From NCBI GenBank assembly GCA_022360055.1, contig JAKSDO010000237.1:1-64000 (forward strand): a stretch of 64,000 nt of DNA, written 5' to 3'. The stretch is from Cytophagales bacterium. Its GTDB lineage: Bacteria > Bacteroidota > Bacteroidia > Cytophagales > Cyclobacteriaceae. The notes under the pieces are model-generated. The model was not told where the DNA came from. It worked only from the letters and a program-made list of their open reading frames with translations, and made no database searches. This document shows positions 29,471 to 43,389 of the stretch, piece by piece. How positions within the stretch are numbered: position 1 is the first letter of the stretch; each line of letters starts with the position of its first letter. The position numbers and the translations under genes were made by a program.

Positions 29471-29501
29471 CAAAGGTAGTGAAATTCAATCTGAATACAA
29501 A
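29471..29501 (-). promoter_or_regulatory. Strong consensus promoter for rplC and the S10-spc-alpha cluster
   Basis: On the minus strand TTTG (29498-29501) is followed, after exactly 19 bp, by TACCTTTG (29471-29478) and then CAGTCC. Both boxes match the Bacteroidota housekeeping sigma consensus. The predicted start is about 50 bp before the rplC ATG and lies past the rpsJ terminator. Confidence 0.8.
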
Positions 29502-29533
29502 ACCAGATTTTAATTTTACTATGATGTATGCGC

Positions 29534-29565
29534 AAAAAAAAGAACCAATACCGGATTGGTTCTTT
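29534..29565 (-). terminator. Rho-independent terminator after rpsJ
   Basis: AAAGAACCAAT and ATTGGTTCTTT pair perfectly (11 bp) across a 5-base loop, followed on the minus strand by eight T. It lies 20 bp past the rpsJ stop and separates rpsJ from rplC. Confidence 0.88.
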
Positions 29566-29584
29566 GATCTGCGTAAATGATTCT

Positions 29585-29890
29585 TTAGACTTTAATCTCT
29601 ACATCGACTCCACTGGGAAGCTCAAGTTTCATAAGAGCGTCAACAGTTTTTGTGCTGTTTGAATAAATATCAACCAACCTTTTATAGGTGAACAGTTGAA
29701 ATTGTTCCCTCGATTTTTTGTTTACATGAGGCGATCTCAGTACCGTAAAGATTTCTTTCTTTGTCGGCAACGGAATCGGGCCACTTACAACAGCTCCGGT
29801 CGTTTTTACCGCCCTTACAATTTTCTCGGATGACTTATCCACCAAGTTGTAATCGTATGACTTAAGTTTTATTCTTATCTTCTGGGTCAT
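29585..29890 (-). CDS. rpsJ: 30S ribosomal protein S10 (transcription factor NusE)
   Basis: S10 works in the 30S head and, as NusE, in antitermination with NusB (encoded at 56-57 kb). The 101-residue protein has [21 protein letters not shown], the loop [30 protein letters not shown] and the closing [11 protein letters not shown]. It stands at the end of the rpsL-rpsG-fusA unit, cut off from rplC by a terminator. Confidence 0.97.
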   Translation of the reverse strand: MTQKIRIKLKSYDYNLVDKSSEKIVRAVKTTGAVVSGPIPLPTKKEIFTVLRSPHVNKKSREQFQLFTYKRLVDIYSNSTKTVDALMKLELPSGVDVEIKV

Positions 29891-29902
29891 ATCCTTTTAA
29901 TA

Positions 29903-32029
<2,127 letters not shown>

Positions 32030-32036
32030 CTTTCAA

Positions 32037-32504
32037 TTAGAACCTAAAGTGCGAAAACGCTTTATTCGCTTCCGCCATTCTATGCGTATCATCCTTTTTC
32101 TTCACCGCTGATCCCTCGCCTTTTGATGCGGAAATTATTTCTCCGGCCAGCCTCTGAACCATTGTTTTTTCACCCCTCAATCTGGCGTATCTGATCAACC
32201 ATTTAATACCGAGCGCAATTTTTCTGTCCGGTCTTACTTCCAACGGAACCTGAAAAGTCGCGCCGCCAACTCTCCTACTCTTTACTTCAACAGTTGGCAT
32301 TATATTATTTAGTGCAGCTTTCCAAACATCAAGGCCGTTTTCCCCCGTCTTTTCCTGCACGATATCAATCGCATCGTAAAAAATGGAATAGGATAAATTC
32401 TTTTTACCCTTTACCATCAGATAGTTAACAAACTTCGTGACCAGCGTCTCCTGAAACTTCGGGTCAGGCAGTATATATCTCTTCTTTGGTTTTGCCTTTC
32501 TCAT
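32037..32504 (-). CDS. rpsG: 30S ribosomal protein S7
   Basis: S7 starts assembly of the 30S head and lies at the E site. The 155-residue protein begins [21 protein letters not shown] and has [24 protein letters not shown] and the C-terminal [18 protein letters not shown]. It sits between rpsL and fusA as in most bacteria. Confidence 0.97.
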   Translation of the reverse strand: MRKAKPKKRYILPDPKFQETLVTKFVNYLMVKGKKNLSYSIFYDAIDIVQEKTGENGLDVWKAALNNIMPTVEVKSRRVGGATFQVPLEVRPDRKIALGIKWLIRYARLRGEKTMVQRLAGEIISASKGEGSAVKKKDDTHRMAEANKAFSHFRF

Positions 32505-32516
32505 TTTACCAGATAA

Positions 32517-32894
32517 TTATTTATTTTTAGGCCGTTTCGTACCATACTTAGATCTTCCCTGTAACCTTCCGTCAACACCAGCAGTATCCAATGCGCCTCT
32601 AATGATATGATATCTAACACCGGGCAAGTCCTTCACCCTGCCACCTCGTATCAATACAATAGAGTGTTCCTGAAGGTTGTGTCCTTCGCCCATGATATAG
32701 GCATTCACTTCTTTTGTATTTGTCAGTCTTACCCTCGCCACTTTCCTCATGGCCGAGTTTGGTTTTTTAGGAGTCGTAGTATATACCCTTGTACAAACTC
32801 CCCGCCGTTGAGGACATGCGTCCAAAGCACGCGATTTTGACTTACTGGTTAATTTTTTTCTACCTTTTCTTACTAACTGCTGTATAGTAGGCAT
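32517..32894 (-). CDS. rpsL: 30S ribosomal protein S12
   Basis: S12 lies at the decoding centre and controls accuracy. The 125-residue protein begins [20 protein letters not shown], with the streptomycin-relevant loops [20 protein letters not shown] and [20 protein letters not shown] intact and of wild-type appearance. It opens the rpsL-rpsG-fusA-rpsJ unit, about 40 bp downstream of a consensus -7 box. Confidence 0.97.
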   Translation of the reverse strand: MPTIQQLVRKGRKKLTSKSKSRALDACPQRRGVCTRVYTTTPKKPNSAMRKVARVRLTNTKEVNAYIMGEGHNLQEHSIVLIRGGRVKDLPGVRYHIIRGALDTAGVDGRLQGRSKYGTKRPKNK

Positions 32895-32937
32895 ACTATT
32901 ATCGTATTAATTAAAATCTCTATAATTTTTGGGACTG

Positions 32938-32945
32938 CAAAGGTA
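32938..32945 (-). promoter_or_regulatory. Promoter -7 element (TACCTTTG) before rpsL
   Basis: TACCTTTG followed by CAGTCC on the minus strand, about 44 bp before the rpsL ATG. Nineteen bp upstream is TTT rather than TTG, within the T-run of the preceding terminator. The 14 bases GGACTGCAAAGGTA (plus strand) are the same as before rplC. Confidence 0.7.
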
Positions 32946-32962
32946 TGGAAATAGATAATATT

Positions 32963-32987
32963 AAAAAATGATTTTCAATAAAAATCA
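32963..32987 (-). terminator. Short AT-rich terminator at the end of the rpoBC unit
   Basis: TGATTTT and AAAATCA pair (7 bp) across a 5-base loop, followed on the minus strand by six T. The hairpin includes the stop codon of the DUF3467 gene. The stem is weak, so termination may be partial. Confidence 0.45.
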
Positions 32988-33308
32988 AGCCTCTCCAACG
33001 GTTCCTCCAAAATTTATGGGAAATTTTGGCGCTTCATCAGTTTTCTTGATGACGCCAAAAGTTTCCTCATATTTTTCTATATTATCTTTCAACGCATACA
33101 ACAATCGCTTTGCATGCTCCGGGGTAACTACAATCCTGGATTTTACCTTAGCCTTGGGCACCCCTGGCATAAGACGAATAAAGTCTATGACAAACTCACT
33201 ATTTGAATGAGCGATCATCGCCAGATTAGCATATACGCCCTCAGCGATCTCTTCCGAAAGTTCAATATTGATTTGATTCTTTACCTGATCTTTCTTATCT
33301 GAATCCAT
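32985..33308 (-). CDS. DUF3467 domain protein
   Basis: A 107-residue protein of family DUF3467 (PF11950), common right after rpoC in Bacteroidota. It shows ELSEEIAEGVYANLAMIAHS and SRIVVTPEHAKRLLYALKDN IEKYEETFG, a small alpha/beta domain. The function is unknown. Fixed linkage to rpoC suggests a role near transcription, but this is inference. It starts 5 bp after rpoC. Confidence 0.88.
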   Translation of the reverse strand: MDSDKKDQVKNQINIELSEEIAEGVYANLAMIAHSNSEFVIDFIRLMPGVPKAKVKSRIVVTPEHAKRLLYALKDNIEKYEETFGVIKKTDEAPKFPINFGGTVGEA

Positions 33309-33313
33309 CTGTT

Positions 33314-36300
33314 TTAGAAATTTGATTCGGTTTCTTCCTCTACCTTATTGAACTCCTCTTTAGAGGCGACAAGTGCATCCATTTCTTTCTGCGAGGTCAC
33401 GATCATATTTTCATATTCCCTCATTCCCGTACCGGCAGGTATTAAATGACCCACAATTACATTTTCTTTCAACCCGTTCAATTTGTCTGCTTTACCCCTA
33501 ATCGAAGCTTCACTCAGTACTTTTGTCGTTTCCTGGAATGATGCGGCAGAAATGAAGCTTTCCGTTCCCAGGGAAGCCTGGGTAATCCCCTGTAAAGTCG
33601 GTTTTGAAACCGCTGGCTGGGCGTCCCTTACCTCCACAGGTTTCAAGTCTCTCCTTTTCAGGCTGGAATTTTCATCCCTCAGTCTGCGGCTGGTAATGAT
33701 CTGGCCCGCTTTCAAGGTTTCCGAATCCTTAGAATCAACAACTACTTTCATATCCATAATCGCATCGTTCTCCTCACGGAATAACCAGCGGTCCACCACC
33801 TGACCATCCAGGAAGCTGGTATCTCCCGAATCGACGATGGATACTTTCTGCATCATCTGCCGTACAATGGCTTCGATGTGTTTATCATTGATCTTCACAC
33901 CCTGCAGCCTGTATACCTCCTGAATTTCATTTACCAGATATTCCTGTACAGCAGTAGGTCCTTTGATCGCAAGAATATCGGCGGGAGTAATCGCTCCGTC
34001 GGAAAGGGCCATACCTGCTCTTACGAAGTCATTGTCCTGAACAAGGATATGCTTGGACAATGAAACGAGATATCGCTTTTTCACCCCGTCTTTAGACTCA
34101 ATAAAGATCTCTCTGTTCCCTCTCTTTATTCCGCCATAAGTAACTACACCATCAATTTCACTTACAGTTGCGGGATTTGAAGGATTTCTTGCTTCAAACA
34201 ATTCGGTAACCCTTGGCAACCCACCCGTAATATCTCTTGACTTACCCATGGTTCTGGGTATTTTCACAAGCACCTGGCCCGCTCTTATTTTCTCGTTATC
34301 ATTTACTGCGAGGTGCGCGCCGACCGGAATATTATAGGAGATCTCCTCATCGCCGGCCTCTATGATCAAAGCCGGGTTCTTGGTTTTATCTTTTGAGTCT
34401 ATGATCACCTTCTCTCTGTGCCCGGTCTGCTCATCGGATATCTCCTTGTACGTCAGGTTTTCCTCAATCATATCATACTTAACCTTTCCATCGGATTCGG
34501 TAAGTATTACCGCATTATAAGGATCCCAGAAACACAGCTCCTGGTCTTTTCCCACCTTTTGTCCGTCTTTTACGGTCAGGAATGCGCCGTACGGAACATG
34601 ATTGCTGATAAGTACCTTTTTGGATTTCGGATCGACAATTTTTATTTCACCGGAACGCCCCATGACAACATTGACCTTTTCATCTTCGCTGTCTGTGGTT
34701 TCAATCGATCTAAGCTCTTCAAACTCGACTATTCCGCCGAATTTTGCTTTGATCTTTGCATCTACGGCAATGTTGGACGCCGTACCGCCCACATGGAAAG
34801 TTCTCAATGTCAACTGTGTTCCCGGCTCACCAATTGATTGTGCGGCAATAACCCCGACTGCTTCCCCTTTCTGAACCATTTTTCCTGTCGCCAGGTTTCG
34901 GCCGTAACATCTCGCGCATACTCCTTTCTTGGTTTCGCAGGTTAATACCGAACGGATTTCAACCTCTTCAATGCTGGTCTCATCGATCCGTTTTGCAATA
35001 TCCTCATCAATTTCCGTATTCGCGGGAACTATAAGTTCTTCTGTGAGTGGATCGAAAATATCATGTACCGTTACACGGCCCAGAATTCTTTCGGATAAAG
35101 GTTCGACAATATCTTCATTATCCTTAAGAGCAGTAACAACGATTCCTCTCAGCGTATCACAATCTGTCTCGTTAACAACCACATCCTGAGAAACATCGAC
35201 CAGCCTTCTTGTTAAGTATCCGGCATCCGCTGTTTTCAGTGCGGTATCCGCCAGACCTTTTCTGGCCCCGTGCGTCGAAATAAAGTACTCAATTACGTCC
35301 AGGCCTTCCTTAAAGTTGGAGATAATCGGGTTTTCAATAATTTCACCGACAGATCCCACCAGATTCTTCTGCGGTTTTGCCATCTGCCCCCTCATGCCTC
35401 CCAACTGTCGAATTTGCTCTCTGGAACCCCTGGCCCCCGAATGCATCATCATAAAGATGGAGTTGAACCCATGCTTGTCTTCTTCCAGTTGTTTCATCAA
35501 TGTGGCCGTAATCTGGGAGTTGATCCTCGTCCAGATATCAATGACCTGATTGTATCTTTCGTTGTCCGTGATAAGTCCCATAAGGTAATTATTCCAAACT
35601 TCATCAACTTCAGTTTTGGCATCGCTTATCAGTTCATCTTTTACCTCAGGGATCATGACATCGTTCAAGCCGATGGAGAGTCCGCCTTTATAAGCTTCCT
35701 GGAAGCCCAGCTCCTTTATATCATCAAGGAATTTTGCAGTAACATCCATCCCTGTGATTTTAAAGACATCCGCAATGATTACTTGAAGTTTCTTTTTGGT
35801 CAATAATTCATTGACAAATCCAACTTCATCCGGCACGAGCTGATTAAAAATAACCCGACCTGCGACGGTCTCAATAACGTTGGCCTCGAGTTCTCCGGCT
35901 TCACTTCGTACGCTGGTCCTTACTTTGATGTAAGCATGCTTCGAGACACGTCCCTCATTCAAAGCAATGATGACTTCATCCGGCGAGTAGAATTCCATAC
36001 CTTCCCCGAGTTCGGGGTTTTTCTTGGTCCCTCGCCTTCCTTTAGTTACGTAGTAGAGACCGAGCACCATATCCTGAGAAGGCACTGCGATAGGAGCGCC
36101 GTTTGCAGGATTGAGAATATTATGAGAAGAAAGCATTAAAATCGAAGCTTCCAAGACAGCCTCTTGTCCAAGAGGGACATGAACGGCCATTTGATCGCCA
36201 TCAAAGTCGGCATTGAAAGCGGTGCAGGTCAATGGATGTAATTGAATGGCTTTACCTTCTATCAACTTCGGCTGGAAGGCCTGAATCCCCAATCTGTGCA

Positions 36301-37627
36301 GTGTAGGAGCGCGGTTGAGCAGTACGGGATGACCTTTCAACACATTTTCCAGAATATCCCAAACCACCGGATCCTTTCGGTCTACAATTTTCTTGGCAGA
36401 CTTAACGGTCTTTACGATACCCCTTTCGATCAGTTTTCTGATGATGAAGGGCTTGAATAACTCTGCGGCCATATTCTTAGGCAGACCACATTCGTGCATT
36501 TTCAGCTCCGGTCCTACCACAATTACGGACCGGCCGGAATAGTCAACCCTTTTACCCAGCAGATTTTGACGGAAACGTCCCTGCTTACCTTTAAGCATAT
36601 CGCTCAGGGACTTAAGCGCCCTGTTTCCGTCGGATCGAACCGCATTCACTTTTCTCGAGTTATCAAAGAGCGAATCCACGGCCTCCTGAAGCATTCTCTT
36701 TTCGTTTCGAAGTATTACTTCAGGAGCTTTAATGTCGATCAACCGTTTCAGGCGATTATTTCTAATGATGACCCTTCTGTAAAGGTCATTCAAGTCTGAG
36801 GTCGCAAAGCGACCTCCGTCTAAAGGCACCAATGGACGTAGTTCCGGGGGTATGACCGGCACCATCCGGATTACCATCCATTCCGGACGGTTCTCAATTC
36901 TTGTTCGAGCATCCCTGAATGCTTCAACAACTCGAAGTCTCTTGAGCGCTTCGGCTTTTCTTTGCTGTGAAGTATCCATTGCCGCCTGATGCCTTAATTC
37001 ATAGGACAATTCATCCAGATTGATTCTCGACAATAACATTTCGAGTGCCTCAGCGCCCATTTTGGCAATAAATTTCTCAGGATCATCGTCATCCAGCATC
37101 TGATTTTCTCGAGGCAGCTTGTCGAGGATATCCAGGTATTCATCTTCGGTAAGATAGTCCATTTTGCTTAGACCGTCGTCTTCTTTGATACCCGGTTGGA
37201 TAACTACATATCGCTCATAGTAGATAATCTGATCAAGTTTCTTTGTGGGCAAACCGAGCAAGTATCCGATTTTATTCGGAAGAGATCGGAAATACCATAT
37301 GTGTGCTACGGGAACGACGAGCTCAATGTGCCCCATTCGTTCTCTTCGAACTTTCTTCTCAGTCACCTCAACACCACACCGGTCACAGATGATTCCTTTA
37401 TATCTAATCCTCTTATATTTTCCGCAATGACATTCCCAGTCTTTTACCGGGCCAAAAATTCGCTCGCAAAACAGTCCCCCCATTTCAGGTTTGTACGTCC
37501 TGTAATTAATGGTTTCTGGCTGGGTAACCTCGCCATGGCTACTCTCCAAAATGGATTCCGGTGACGCAAGACTTATGGTAACTTTAGAAAAGTCACTTTT
37601 TAGTTTTTTGTTTTTTCTGAATGCCAT
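33314..37627 (-). CDS. rpoC: DNA-directed RNA polymerase subunit beta'
   Basis: The 1437-residue beta' subunit holds the catalytic magnesium at [12 protein letters not shown]. It has the N-terminal zinc ribbon (CHCGKYKRI with CDRCG) and the second zinc site ([13 protein letters not shown]), the bridge helix and trigger loop region ([20 protein letters not shown]) and the long C-terminal part. It follows rpoB by about 44 bp and is followed by DUF3467 in the same unit. Confidence 0.98.
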   Translation of the reverse strand: MAFRKNKKLKSDFSKVTISLASPESILESSHGEVTQPETINYRTYKPEMGGLFCERIFGPVKDWECHCGKYKRIRYKGIICDRCGVEVTEKKVRRERMGHIELVVPVAHIWYFRSLPNKIGYLLGLPTKKLDQIIYYERYVVIQPGIKEDDGLSKMDYLTEDEYLDILDKLPRENQMLDDDDPEKFIAKMGAEALEMLLSRINLDELSYELRHQAAMDTSQQRKAEALKRLRVVEAFRDARTRIENRPEWMVIRMVPVIPPELRPLVPLDGGRFATSDLNDLYRRVIIRNNRLKRLIDIKAPEVILRNEKRMLQEAVDSLFDNSRKVNAVRSDGNRALKSLSDMLKGKQGRFRQNLLGKRVDYSGRSVIVVGPELKMHECGLPKNMAAELFKPFIIRKLIERGIVKTVKSAKKIVDRKDPVVWDILENVLKGHPVLLNRAPTLHRLGIQAFQPKLIEGKAIQLHPLTCTAFNADFDGDQMAVHVPLGQEAVLEASILMLSSHNILNPANGAPIAVPSQDMVLGLYYVTKGRRGTKKNPELGEGMEFYSPDEVIIALNEGRVSKHAYIKVRTSVRSEAGELEANVIETVAGRVIFNQLVPDEVGFVNELLTKKKLQVIIADVFKITGMDVTAKFLDDIKELGFQEAYKGGLSIGLNDVMIPEVKDELISDAKTEVDEVWNNYLMGLITDNERYNQVIDIWTRINSQITATLMKQLEEDKHGFNSIFMMMHSGARGSREQIRQLGGMRGQMAKPQKNLVGSVGEIIENPIISNFKEGLDVIEYFISTHGARKGLADTALKTADAGYLTRRLVDVSQDVVVNETDCDTLRGIVVTALKDNEDIVEPLSERILGRVTVHDIFDPLTEELIVPANTEIDEDIAKRIDETSIEEVEIRSVLTCETKKGVCARCYGRNLATGKMVQKGEAVGVIAAQSIGEPGTQLTLRTFHVGGTASNIAVDAKIKAKFGGIVEFEELRSIETTDSEDEKVNVVMGRSGEIKIVDPKSKKVLISNHVPYGAFLTVKDGQKVGKDQELCFWDPYNAVILTESDGKVKYDMIEENLTYKEISDEQTGHREKVIIDSKDKTKNPALIIEAGDEEISYNIPVGAHLAVNDNEKIRAGQVLVKIPRTMGKSRDITGGLPRVTELFEARNPSNPATVSEIDGVVTYGGIKRGNREIFIESKDGVKKRYLVSLSKHILVQDNDFVRAGMALSDGAITPADILAIKGPTAVQEYLVNEIQEVYRLQGVKINDKHIEAIVRQMMQKVSIVDSGDTSFLDGQVVDRWLFREENDAIMDMKVVVDSKDSETLKAGQIITSRRLRDENSSLKRRDLKPVEVRDAQPAVSKPTLQGITQASLGTESFISAASFQETTKVLSEASIRGKADKLNGLKENVIVGHLIPAGTGMREYENMIVTSQKEMDALVASKEEFNKVEEETESNF

Positions 37628-37671
37628 AATTATTTAATGTATGTATTTTTAAACCTGTTGGTTTGGATTCA

Positions 37672-40600
37672 TTAATCTAAAGTAATTTCAAGTGCAAGCC
37701 CTCTGAGCTCGTGAACCAGGACATTGAATGATTCGGGAATATTTGGCTTAAGCATATTCTCGCCTTTAACAATCGCTTCATATGCTTTCGCTCTTCCAAT
37801 TACATCGTCGGACTTGATGGTAAGGATTTCCTGCAGCACGTTGGATGCTCCAAACGCTTCAAGCGCCCAAACTTCCATTTCACCAAATCGCTGACCGCCG
37901 AATTGCGCTTTACCGCCAAGAGGTTGCTGGGTAATCAATGAGTACGGCCCTATGGATCTTGCGTGCATTTTATCATCGACCAGATGACCGAGCTTCAGCA
38001 TGTAAATTCTGCCCACTGTAACTTTTTGATCAAACCGGCCACCCGTCAGTCCGTCATATAGATAGGTACGACCGAATTCCGGGAGTTTTGCCGCTTTTAG
38101 TTCCAGTTCCACATCCTTCATGGATGCGCCGTCAAATATCGGAGTGGCATATTTTTTGTCAAGCACCTCTCCGGCCCATCCGAGGACCGTTTCATAAATC
38201 TGTCCCAGATTCATCCTTGAAGGCACACCCAAGGGGTTGAGAACAATATCAACAGGTGTTCCGTCTTCCAGGAACGGCATGTCTTCCTGGCGAACGATCT
38301 TGGCGACAACGCCCTTGTTCCCATGTCGTCCGGCCATCTTATCTCCAACTTTCAGCTTGCGTTTCTTTGCGATATAGACCTTGGCTAATTGCACGATACC
38401 CGCAGGAAGTTCATCACCAACTTCCAGAGTGAATCTTTCGCGCTTAAATTCGCCTGCATACTCATTTCTCTTGATGGTGTACTTCTTAATAAGACCGATG
38501 ATCAATCGGTTCAATTTCTCTTCGTCCGTCCAATTATCATAGTTCAGGTCTGCAATAAGATTTACCTCTTCCTGCACATTGTAATTGCTTTCATCCCTGT
38601 AAACATTTCGTTTTGGGAACAATTTCTCTTCAATCACTTTGGCGTTGAATTTTACTCCTTTACTCAATACCTCATCTCCAAACTTATGCTTAACGCCCCG
38701 GCAGATCTTGCCGTCGAGGAGTCTGGTAAGCTTTTCGATCATCTTGGCCCGAACATCGAGGAGTTCCTTGCTGTATCGACTCTTAAGCGCTTCAACTTCT
38801 TTCTTTGCTTTCGCTCTCAGGTCCTTATCCTTTTTAGGCCTGGAGAACAGTTTCGTATCAATAACAACGCCTTGTAATGATGGAGAGGCTTTTAAAGATG
38901 CATCTTTTACATCACCGGCCTTATCTCCGAAAATAGCTCTGAGCAGTTTTTCTTCCGGGGTAGGATCCGTTTCACCTTTAGGGGTGATCTTTCCGACCAA
39001 AATATCTCCTTCGGTGACTTCGGCGCCTATCCGGATAATACCGTTCTCATCGAGGTTCTTTACCGCTTCTTCACTGACATTTGGAATTTCAGAAGTTAAT
39101 TCTTCTTCGCCGCGCTTGGTATCACGGACCTCCAATTCAAATTCGTCGATGTGAATCGAAGTAAAAATATCATTGCGAACAACGCTTTCGGATATTACAA
39201 TCGCATCCTCAAAATTATATCCTTGCCATGGCATGAATGCAACTTTTAGGTTTCTACCCAGGGCGAGCTCGCCATTTTCGGTCGCATACCCCTCGCATAA
39301 CGCCTGTCCTTTTTCAACCAGATCGCCTTTCTTTACAATCGGCTTTAAGTTGATACAGGTATCCTGATTTGTCCTTCTAAACTTCACAAGCTCATAGGTT
39401 TTGATATCGTCATCAAAACTTATAAGTCGCTGATCTTCATCCAAGTTATAGCGGATGGAGATTTTATTTGCATCAACAAATTCAACAATTCCGTCACCCT
39501 CGGCCAGAATCAAGGATCTGCTGTCCAGCGCTACCCTCTGCTCCAGACCGGTGCCGACAATAGGCGCCTGCGGCCTCATCAACGGCACCGCCTGACGCAT
39601 CATATTAGATCCCATTAAGGCGCGGTTGGCATCGTCATGCTCGAGGAATGGAATGAGCGAGGCTGCCACCGAAACAATCTGGTTGGGAGCAACATCCATA
39701 TACGAAACATCTCCGTTATCCACAATTGGGAAATCGCCTTCGAATCTCGCTTTGACCTTTTCATTTATAAATGCGCCACTTTCTTTAAGCGGGGCATTCG
39801 CCTGGGCAATATTGTGTGTATCTTCCTCTTCGGCGGTGAGATAAACCACATCGCCTGACATATTAACCTTTCCTTGTTCCGATCTTCGATAAGGAGTTTC
39901 TATGAATCCCATACCATTTACTTTGGCATGGACACAAAGTGAAGATATAAGTCCGATGTTCGGCCCTTCCGGTGTTTCAATGGTACATAATCTACCGTAG
40001 TGGGTATAGTGAACGTCTCTAACTTCAAATCCGGCTCTTTCTCGTGAAAGACCTCCCGGGCCTAAAGCTGACATTCTTCTTTTATGCGTAATTTCAGCCA
40101 ATGGATTTGTTTGATCCATGAACTGCGATAACTGATTCGTTCCGAAGAATGAGTTGATGACTGAAGATAATGTTCTGGCGTTGATCAGGTCAACGGGTTT
40201 AAAGTCTTCATTATCCCTGACATTCATACGCTCTTTGATTGTTCTGGCCATTCTGGCAAGGCCAACACCAAACTGAGTATACAACTGCTCTCCAACGGTT
40301 CTTACCCTCCTATTGCTGAGGTGGTCGATATCATCTACGACAGCTTTCGAGTTGATAAGACCAATCAGATACTTCACAATAAGGATGATATCTTCTTTTG
40401 TAAGAACTCTTACATTCGAATCGATGTCAAGTCCAAGCTTTTTGTTGATTCTGTATCGACCGACTTCTCCTAAATCATATCGCTTATCTGAAAAGAACAG
40501 GCTCTGTATGATATCGCGGGCGGTTTGCTCATCCGGGGCCTCGGAATTTCTGAGCTGACGATAAATCTGCTCGACAGCTTCCTTTTCCGAGTTTGAATTA

Positions 40601-41544
40601 TCCTTTGATAAGGTGTTGTAAATGATCTGAAAATCATTTATGTTGATGTCTTCCCTATGAAGAATGATCGATTTTGTAGATGCATCAAGAATGATCTCTA
40701 TATCTTCCTCGGATAAAATGGAATCCCGCTCGAGTAAAACTTCATTTCTATCAATAGATACCACTTCACCCGTATCTTCATCGACAAAATCTTCTGTCCA
40801 GGTCTTGAGTACTCTGGCGGCCAGCTTTCTGCCAATTACTTTGCTAAGATTTTTTTCGGTGGCCTCAACCTCTTCCGAAAGCTCGAATAAATCCAGGATA
40901 TCTTTATCGGTTCCCCAGCCAATAGCCCTTAACAAGGTGGTAACAGGGAATTTCTTTTTCCTATCAATATAAGCGTACATGACGTTATTGACATCTGTAG
41001 CAAATTCTATCCAGGATCCTTTGAACGGGATGATTCGGGCAGAATATAATTTTGTGCCATTGGTATGCTTACTTTGGGCAAAAAATACCCCCGGTGACCT
41101 ATGCAGTTGAGATACAATTACCCGCTCCGCGCCATTGATCACAAAAGAACCTTTTTTGGTCATATACGGAATGTTCCCTAAGAACACCTCTTGTTCGATG
41201 GTCTCAAAATCTTCGTTATCCTCGTCATTACAGGAAAGTCGAAGTTTTGCTTTTAAAGGAACGGAATAGGTCAAACCCCTTTCCACACATTCGCTGACGC
41301 TGTACTTCGGAGGGTCAACCATGTAATCGATAAATTCGAGCACAAAGTTCTCTCGGGAGTCGGCAATTGGAAAATTCTCGGAGAATACTTTATAAAGTCC
41401 TTCCTGGATTCTTTTCTCGGCAGCAGTTTCCAGTTGAAAGAAATCTTTAAACGATTGTAATTGAACATCCAGGAAATCGGGATAATCAATTACAGATTTA
41501 ATCTTGGAAAAGCTCTGTCTTTGGTTTTGATGATTTGTCGCCAA
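37672..41544 (-). CDS. rpoB: DNA-directed RNA polymerase subunit beta
   Basis: The 1290-residue beta subunit. The rifampicin-binding region ([34 protein letters not shown]) has the usual susceptible residues at the D, H and S positions. Later blocks include [14 protein letters not shown], the [12 protein letters not shown] active-site segment and [20 protein letters not shown] near the end. The start read here is TTG at 41544 ([12 protein letters not shown]); no nearer ATG gives a better N-terminus. A 178-bp leader with three hairpins separates it from rplL. Confidence 0.97.
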   Translation of the reverse strand: MATNHQNQRQSFSKIKSVIDYPDFLDVQLQSFKDFFQLETAAEKRIQEGLYKVFSENFPIADSRENFVLEFIDYMVDPPKYSVSECVERGLTYSVPLKAKLRLSCNDEDNEDFETIEQEVFLGNIPYMTKKGSFVINGAERVIVSQLHRSPGVFFAQSKHTNGTKLYSARIIPFKGSWIEFATDVNNVMYAYIDRKKKFPVTTLLRAIGWGTDKDILDLFELSEEVEATEKNLSKVIGRKLAARVLKTWTEDFVDEDTGEVVSIDRNEVLLERDSILSEEDIEIILDASTKSIILHREDININDFQIIYNTLSKDNSNSEKEAVEQIYRQLRNSEAPDEQTARDIIQSLFFSDKRYDLGEVGRYRINKKLGLDIDSNVRVLTKEDIILIVKYLIGLINSKAVVDDIDHLSNRRVRTVGEQLYTQFGVGLARMARTIKERMNVRDNEDFKPVDLINARTLSSVINSFFGTNQLSQFMDQTNPLAEITHKRRMSALGPGGLSRERAGFEVRDVHYTHYGRLCTIETPEGPNIGLISSLCVHAKVNGMGFIETPYRRSEQGKVNMSGDVVYLTAEEEDTHNIAQANAPLKESGAFINEKVKARFEGDFPIVDNGDVSYMDVAPNQIVSVAASLIPFLEHDDANRALMGSNMMRQAVPLMRPQAPIVGTGLEQRVALDSRSLILAEGDGIVEFVDANKISIRYNLDEDQRLISFDDDIKTYELVKFRRTNQDTCINLKPIVKKGDLVEKGQALCEGYATENGELALGRNLKVAFMPWQGYNFEDAIVISESVVRNDIFTSIHIDEFELEVRDTKRGEEELTSEIPNVSEEAVKNLDENGIIRIGAEVTEGDILVGKITPKGETDPTPEEKLLRAIFGDKAGDVKDASLKASPSLQGVVIDTKLFSRPKKDKDLRAKAKKEVEALKSRYSKELLDVRAKMIEKLTRLLDGKICRGVKHKFGDEVLSKGVKFNAKVIEEKLFPKRNVYRDESNYNVQEEVNLIADLNYDNWTDEEKLNRLIIGLIKKYTIKRNEYAGEFKRERFTLEVGDELPAGIVQLAKVYIAKKRKLKVGDKMAGRHGNKGVVAKIVRQEDMPFLEDGTPVDIVLNPLGVPSRMNLGQIYETVLGWAGEVLDKKYATPIFDGASMKDVELELKAAKLPEFGRTYLYDGLTGGRFDQKVTVGRIYMLKLGHLVDDKMHARSIGPYSLITQQPLGGKAQFGGQRFGEMEVWALEAFGASNVLQEILTIKSDDVIGRAKAYEAIVKGENMLKPNIPESFNVLVHELRGLALEITLD

Positions 41545-41616
41545 GGTTCTATCTTTTAGTAAGTGTAGTAATCTAATCAGAAAATCGATCCATAACCTAA
41601 ATTGTAATGGATATAG

Positions 41617-41714
41617 GCCAATTAAAATTGGCGTGGGTACAAACAGGAAAAGACCTGATCCCGCTTTTGATCGCGACCAGGCCTAAACAAATTCCATTTA
41701 TACAAAATAAATGG
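41617..41714 (-). promoter_or_regulatory. Three hairpins in the rplL-rpoB spacer
   Basis: In minus-strand order the spacer can fold into (a) an 8-bp hairpin at 41694-41714, (b) an imperfect GC-rich hairpin at 41651-41684 followed by TTTTCC, and (c) a 7-bp hairpin at 41617-41632. Hairpin (b) looks like a leaky terminator or attenuator. No exact TAnnTTTG element is seen in the spacer, so rpoBC is probably expressed by read-through. In E. coli the same spacer carries an attenuator and an RNase III site. Confidence 0.45.
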
Positions 41715-41722
41715 GCAATGCC

Positions 41723-42106
41723 TTATTTAATTTCAACTTCAGCTCCTGCCTCTTCAAGTTGCTTTTTAAGTCCTTCAGCTTCATCCTTAGCTATACCCTC
41801 TTTAATTGGGTTAGGTGCCCCGTCAACTAAGTCTTTTGCTTCTTTCAATCCTAAACCGGTTAATTCTTTAACTGCTTTTACAACTTTTAGTTTAGCAGCA
41901 CCTGGTGAGGTAAGGATTACGTCGAAAGAAGTTTTCTCTTCTGCCGCGCCTTCCTCTCCTCCCGCAGCGCCTCCAGCTACCATTACAGGAGCTGCAGCAG
42001 CGGCCGGCTCAATGCCGTACTCATCTTTAAGGATATCTGCAAGCTCACTAACTTCCTTTACGGTCAAGTTAACCAGTTGCTCCGCGAATGCTTTTAAATC
42101 TGCCAT
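41723..42106 (-). CDS. rplL: 50S ribosomal protein L7/L12
   Basis: L7/L12 forms the flexible stalk that recruits translation GTPases. The 127-residue protein has the N-terminal dimer domain ([20 protein letters not shown]), an Ala/Gly/Glu-rich hinge and the factor-binding C-domain ([23 protein letters not shown]). It follows rplJ by 35 bp. Confidence 0.97.
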   Translation of the reverse strand: MADLKAFAEQLVNLTVKEVSELADILKDEYGIEPAAAAAPVMVAGGAAGGEEGAAEEKTSFDVILTSPGAAKLKVVKAVKELTGLGLKEAKDLVDGAPNPIKEGIAKDEAEGLKKQLEEAGAEVEIK

Positions 42107-42141
42107 TTTAAATTTACTTAATTAATTCCCAAATTATTAAA

Positions 42142-42678
42142 CTATGCTTCTTCTCGTTCAGACAACGTTTTCATAATCCCGGCCAGTTTGTTTTGTCCGC
42201 TTTGAAGAGCGGATACTACGTTATTAGCCGGTGACTGTAACAACATGATCACGTCTCCGATAAGCTCAAACTTAGACTTAAGTTTGCTTAAAGCATCAAG
42301 CTGGTCATTTCCAATAAAGAGATCGGTATCGATGGAAGCCCCTTTAAATATTGGTTTTTCGCCGCCTTCAGCTTTTCTGAACTCTTTGATAACTTTTGCC
42401 GGTAAATTTCCGCTTTCCTTAGAAAAAATTATACCGGTAAAACCTTTCAGTACCGCATCATCAAAGGAAGAATAATCTGTATTCAAAGTATCAAGAGCCT
42501 TTTTTATAAGTGTATTTTTATAAACGTTGTACTCAACGCCCTTTTCGTAACAAAGTCTCCTGAAGTTGTTTATTTCAGCAACGGTAAGCCCGGAGGCGTC
42601 AGCAAAATAGAAATTGTTATTCTCCGCAAACTTCTCAGCCAAATCACTGATTACTTGTGTTTTCTCTTGCTTAGTCAT
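42142..42678 (-). CDS. rplJ: 50S ribosomal protein L10
   Basis: L10 anchors the L7/L12 dimers to the ribosome. The 178-residue protein has the rRNA-binding N-domain (FYFADASGLTVAEINNFRRL, VEYNVYKNTLIKKAL) and a C-terminal helix that holds L12 dimers (NNVVSALQSGQNKLAGIMKT L). It follows rplA by one base. Confidence 0.96.
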   Translation of the reverse strand: MTKQEKTQVISDLAEKFAENNNFYFADASGLTVAEINNFRRLCYEKGVEYNVYKNTLIKKALDTLNTDYSSFDDAVLKGFTGIIFSKESGNLPAKVIKEFRKAEGGEKPIFKGASIDTDLFIGNDQLDALSKLKSKFELIGDVIMLLQSPANNVVSALQSGQNKLAGIMKTLSEREEA

Positions 42679-42679
42679 T

Positions 42680-43378
42680 TTATATTCCCGTTATACTGTT
42701 TTGATCAATCGTAACGCCAGGACTCATGGTACTGGACAAATGAATGCTTTTGAAGTAAGTTCCTTTTGCCGATGCGGGCTTCAATTTTGAAACTGTATTC
42801 AACATCTCAGTCGCATTCTCAACAATTTTCTCTTTTGCAAAAGAAACTTTTCCAATTGAGGCGTGGATAATTCCGAATTTATCCACTTTAAAATCGATTT
42901 TACCCATCTTCACCTCCTTTACTGCTTTACCGATATCCATGGTCACGGTGCCAGATTTCGGATTTGGCATTAAACCTCTCGGCCCCAACACGCGCCCCAG
43001 CTTACCGACCTTTGCCATAACCGGCGGCATTGTAATGATCACATCGACATCCGTCCAGCCGCCTTCAATTTTTTTGATATAATCATCAAGTCCGACATGG
43101 TCTGCGCCGGCGTCCCTGGCTTCCTGCTCTTTTTCGGGTGTGCAAAGTACGAGTACTTTAATGTCCTTTCCGGTTCCGTGAGGAAGCGCAACCACTCCTC
43201 TTACCATCTGATCAGCCTTTCTAGGATCGACACCGAGCCTTATATCCAGATCTACCGAAGAATCAAATTTCGCAGTGGTGATATCTTTTACCAACGCTGC
43301 AGCCTCCGTCAAAGGATAGCTTTTTTGCAGGTCGTACTTTTCCAGTATTGCTTTTCTTCTTTTACTTACCTTACCCAT
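42680..43378 (-). CDS. rplA: 50S ribosomal protein L1
   Basis: L1 forms the mobile stalk at the E site and often represses its own operon. About 232 residues from [15 protein letters not shown]; an ATG two codons upstream (43384) is possible. The RNA-binding segments [22 protein letters not shown] and [20 protein letters not shown] are standard. It starts a few bases after rplK. Confidence 0.97.
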   Translation of the reverse strand: MGKVSKRRKAILEKYDLQKSYPLTEAAALVKDITTAKFDSSVDLDIRLGVDPRKADQMVRGVVALPHGTGKDIKVLVLCTPEKEQEARDAGADHVGLDDYIKKIEGGWTDVDVIITMPPVMAKVGKLGRVLGPRGLMPNPKSGTVTMDIGKAVKEVKMGKIDFKVDKFGIIHASIGKVSFAKEKIVENATEMLNTVSKLKPASAKGTYFKSIHLSSTMSPGVTIDQNSITGI

Positions 43379-43389
43379 TATCATATTAT

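Noticed and set aside
29445-29475. Hairpin TTTGCAG...CTGCAAA with a T-run as an rplC attenuator
   Set aside because: One arm overlaps the -7 box, so it would not be transcribed from the predicted start. It could only matter as DNA.
38389-39154. Long plus-strand frames inside rpoB and rpoC
   Set aside because: They lie opposite highly conserved codons and have no family resemblance; they arise from strand-mirrored codon bias.
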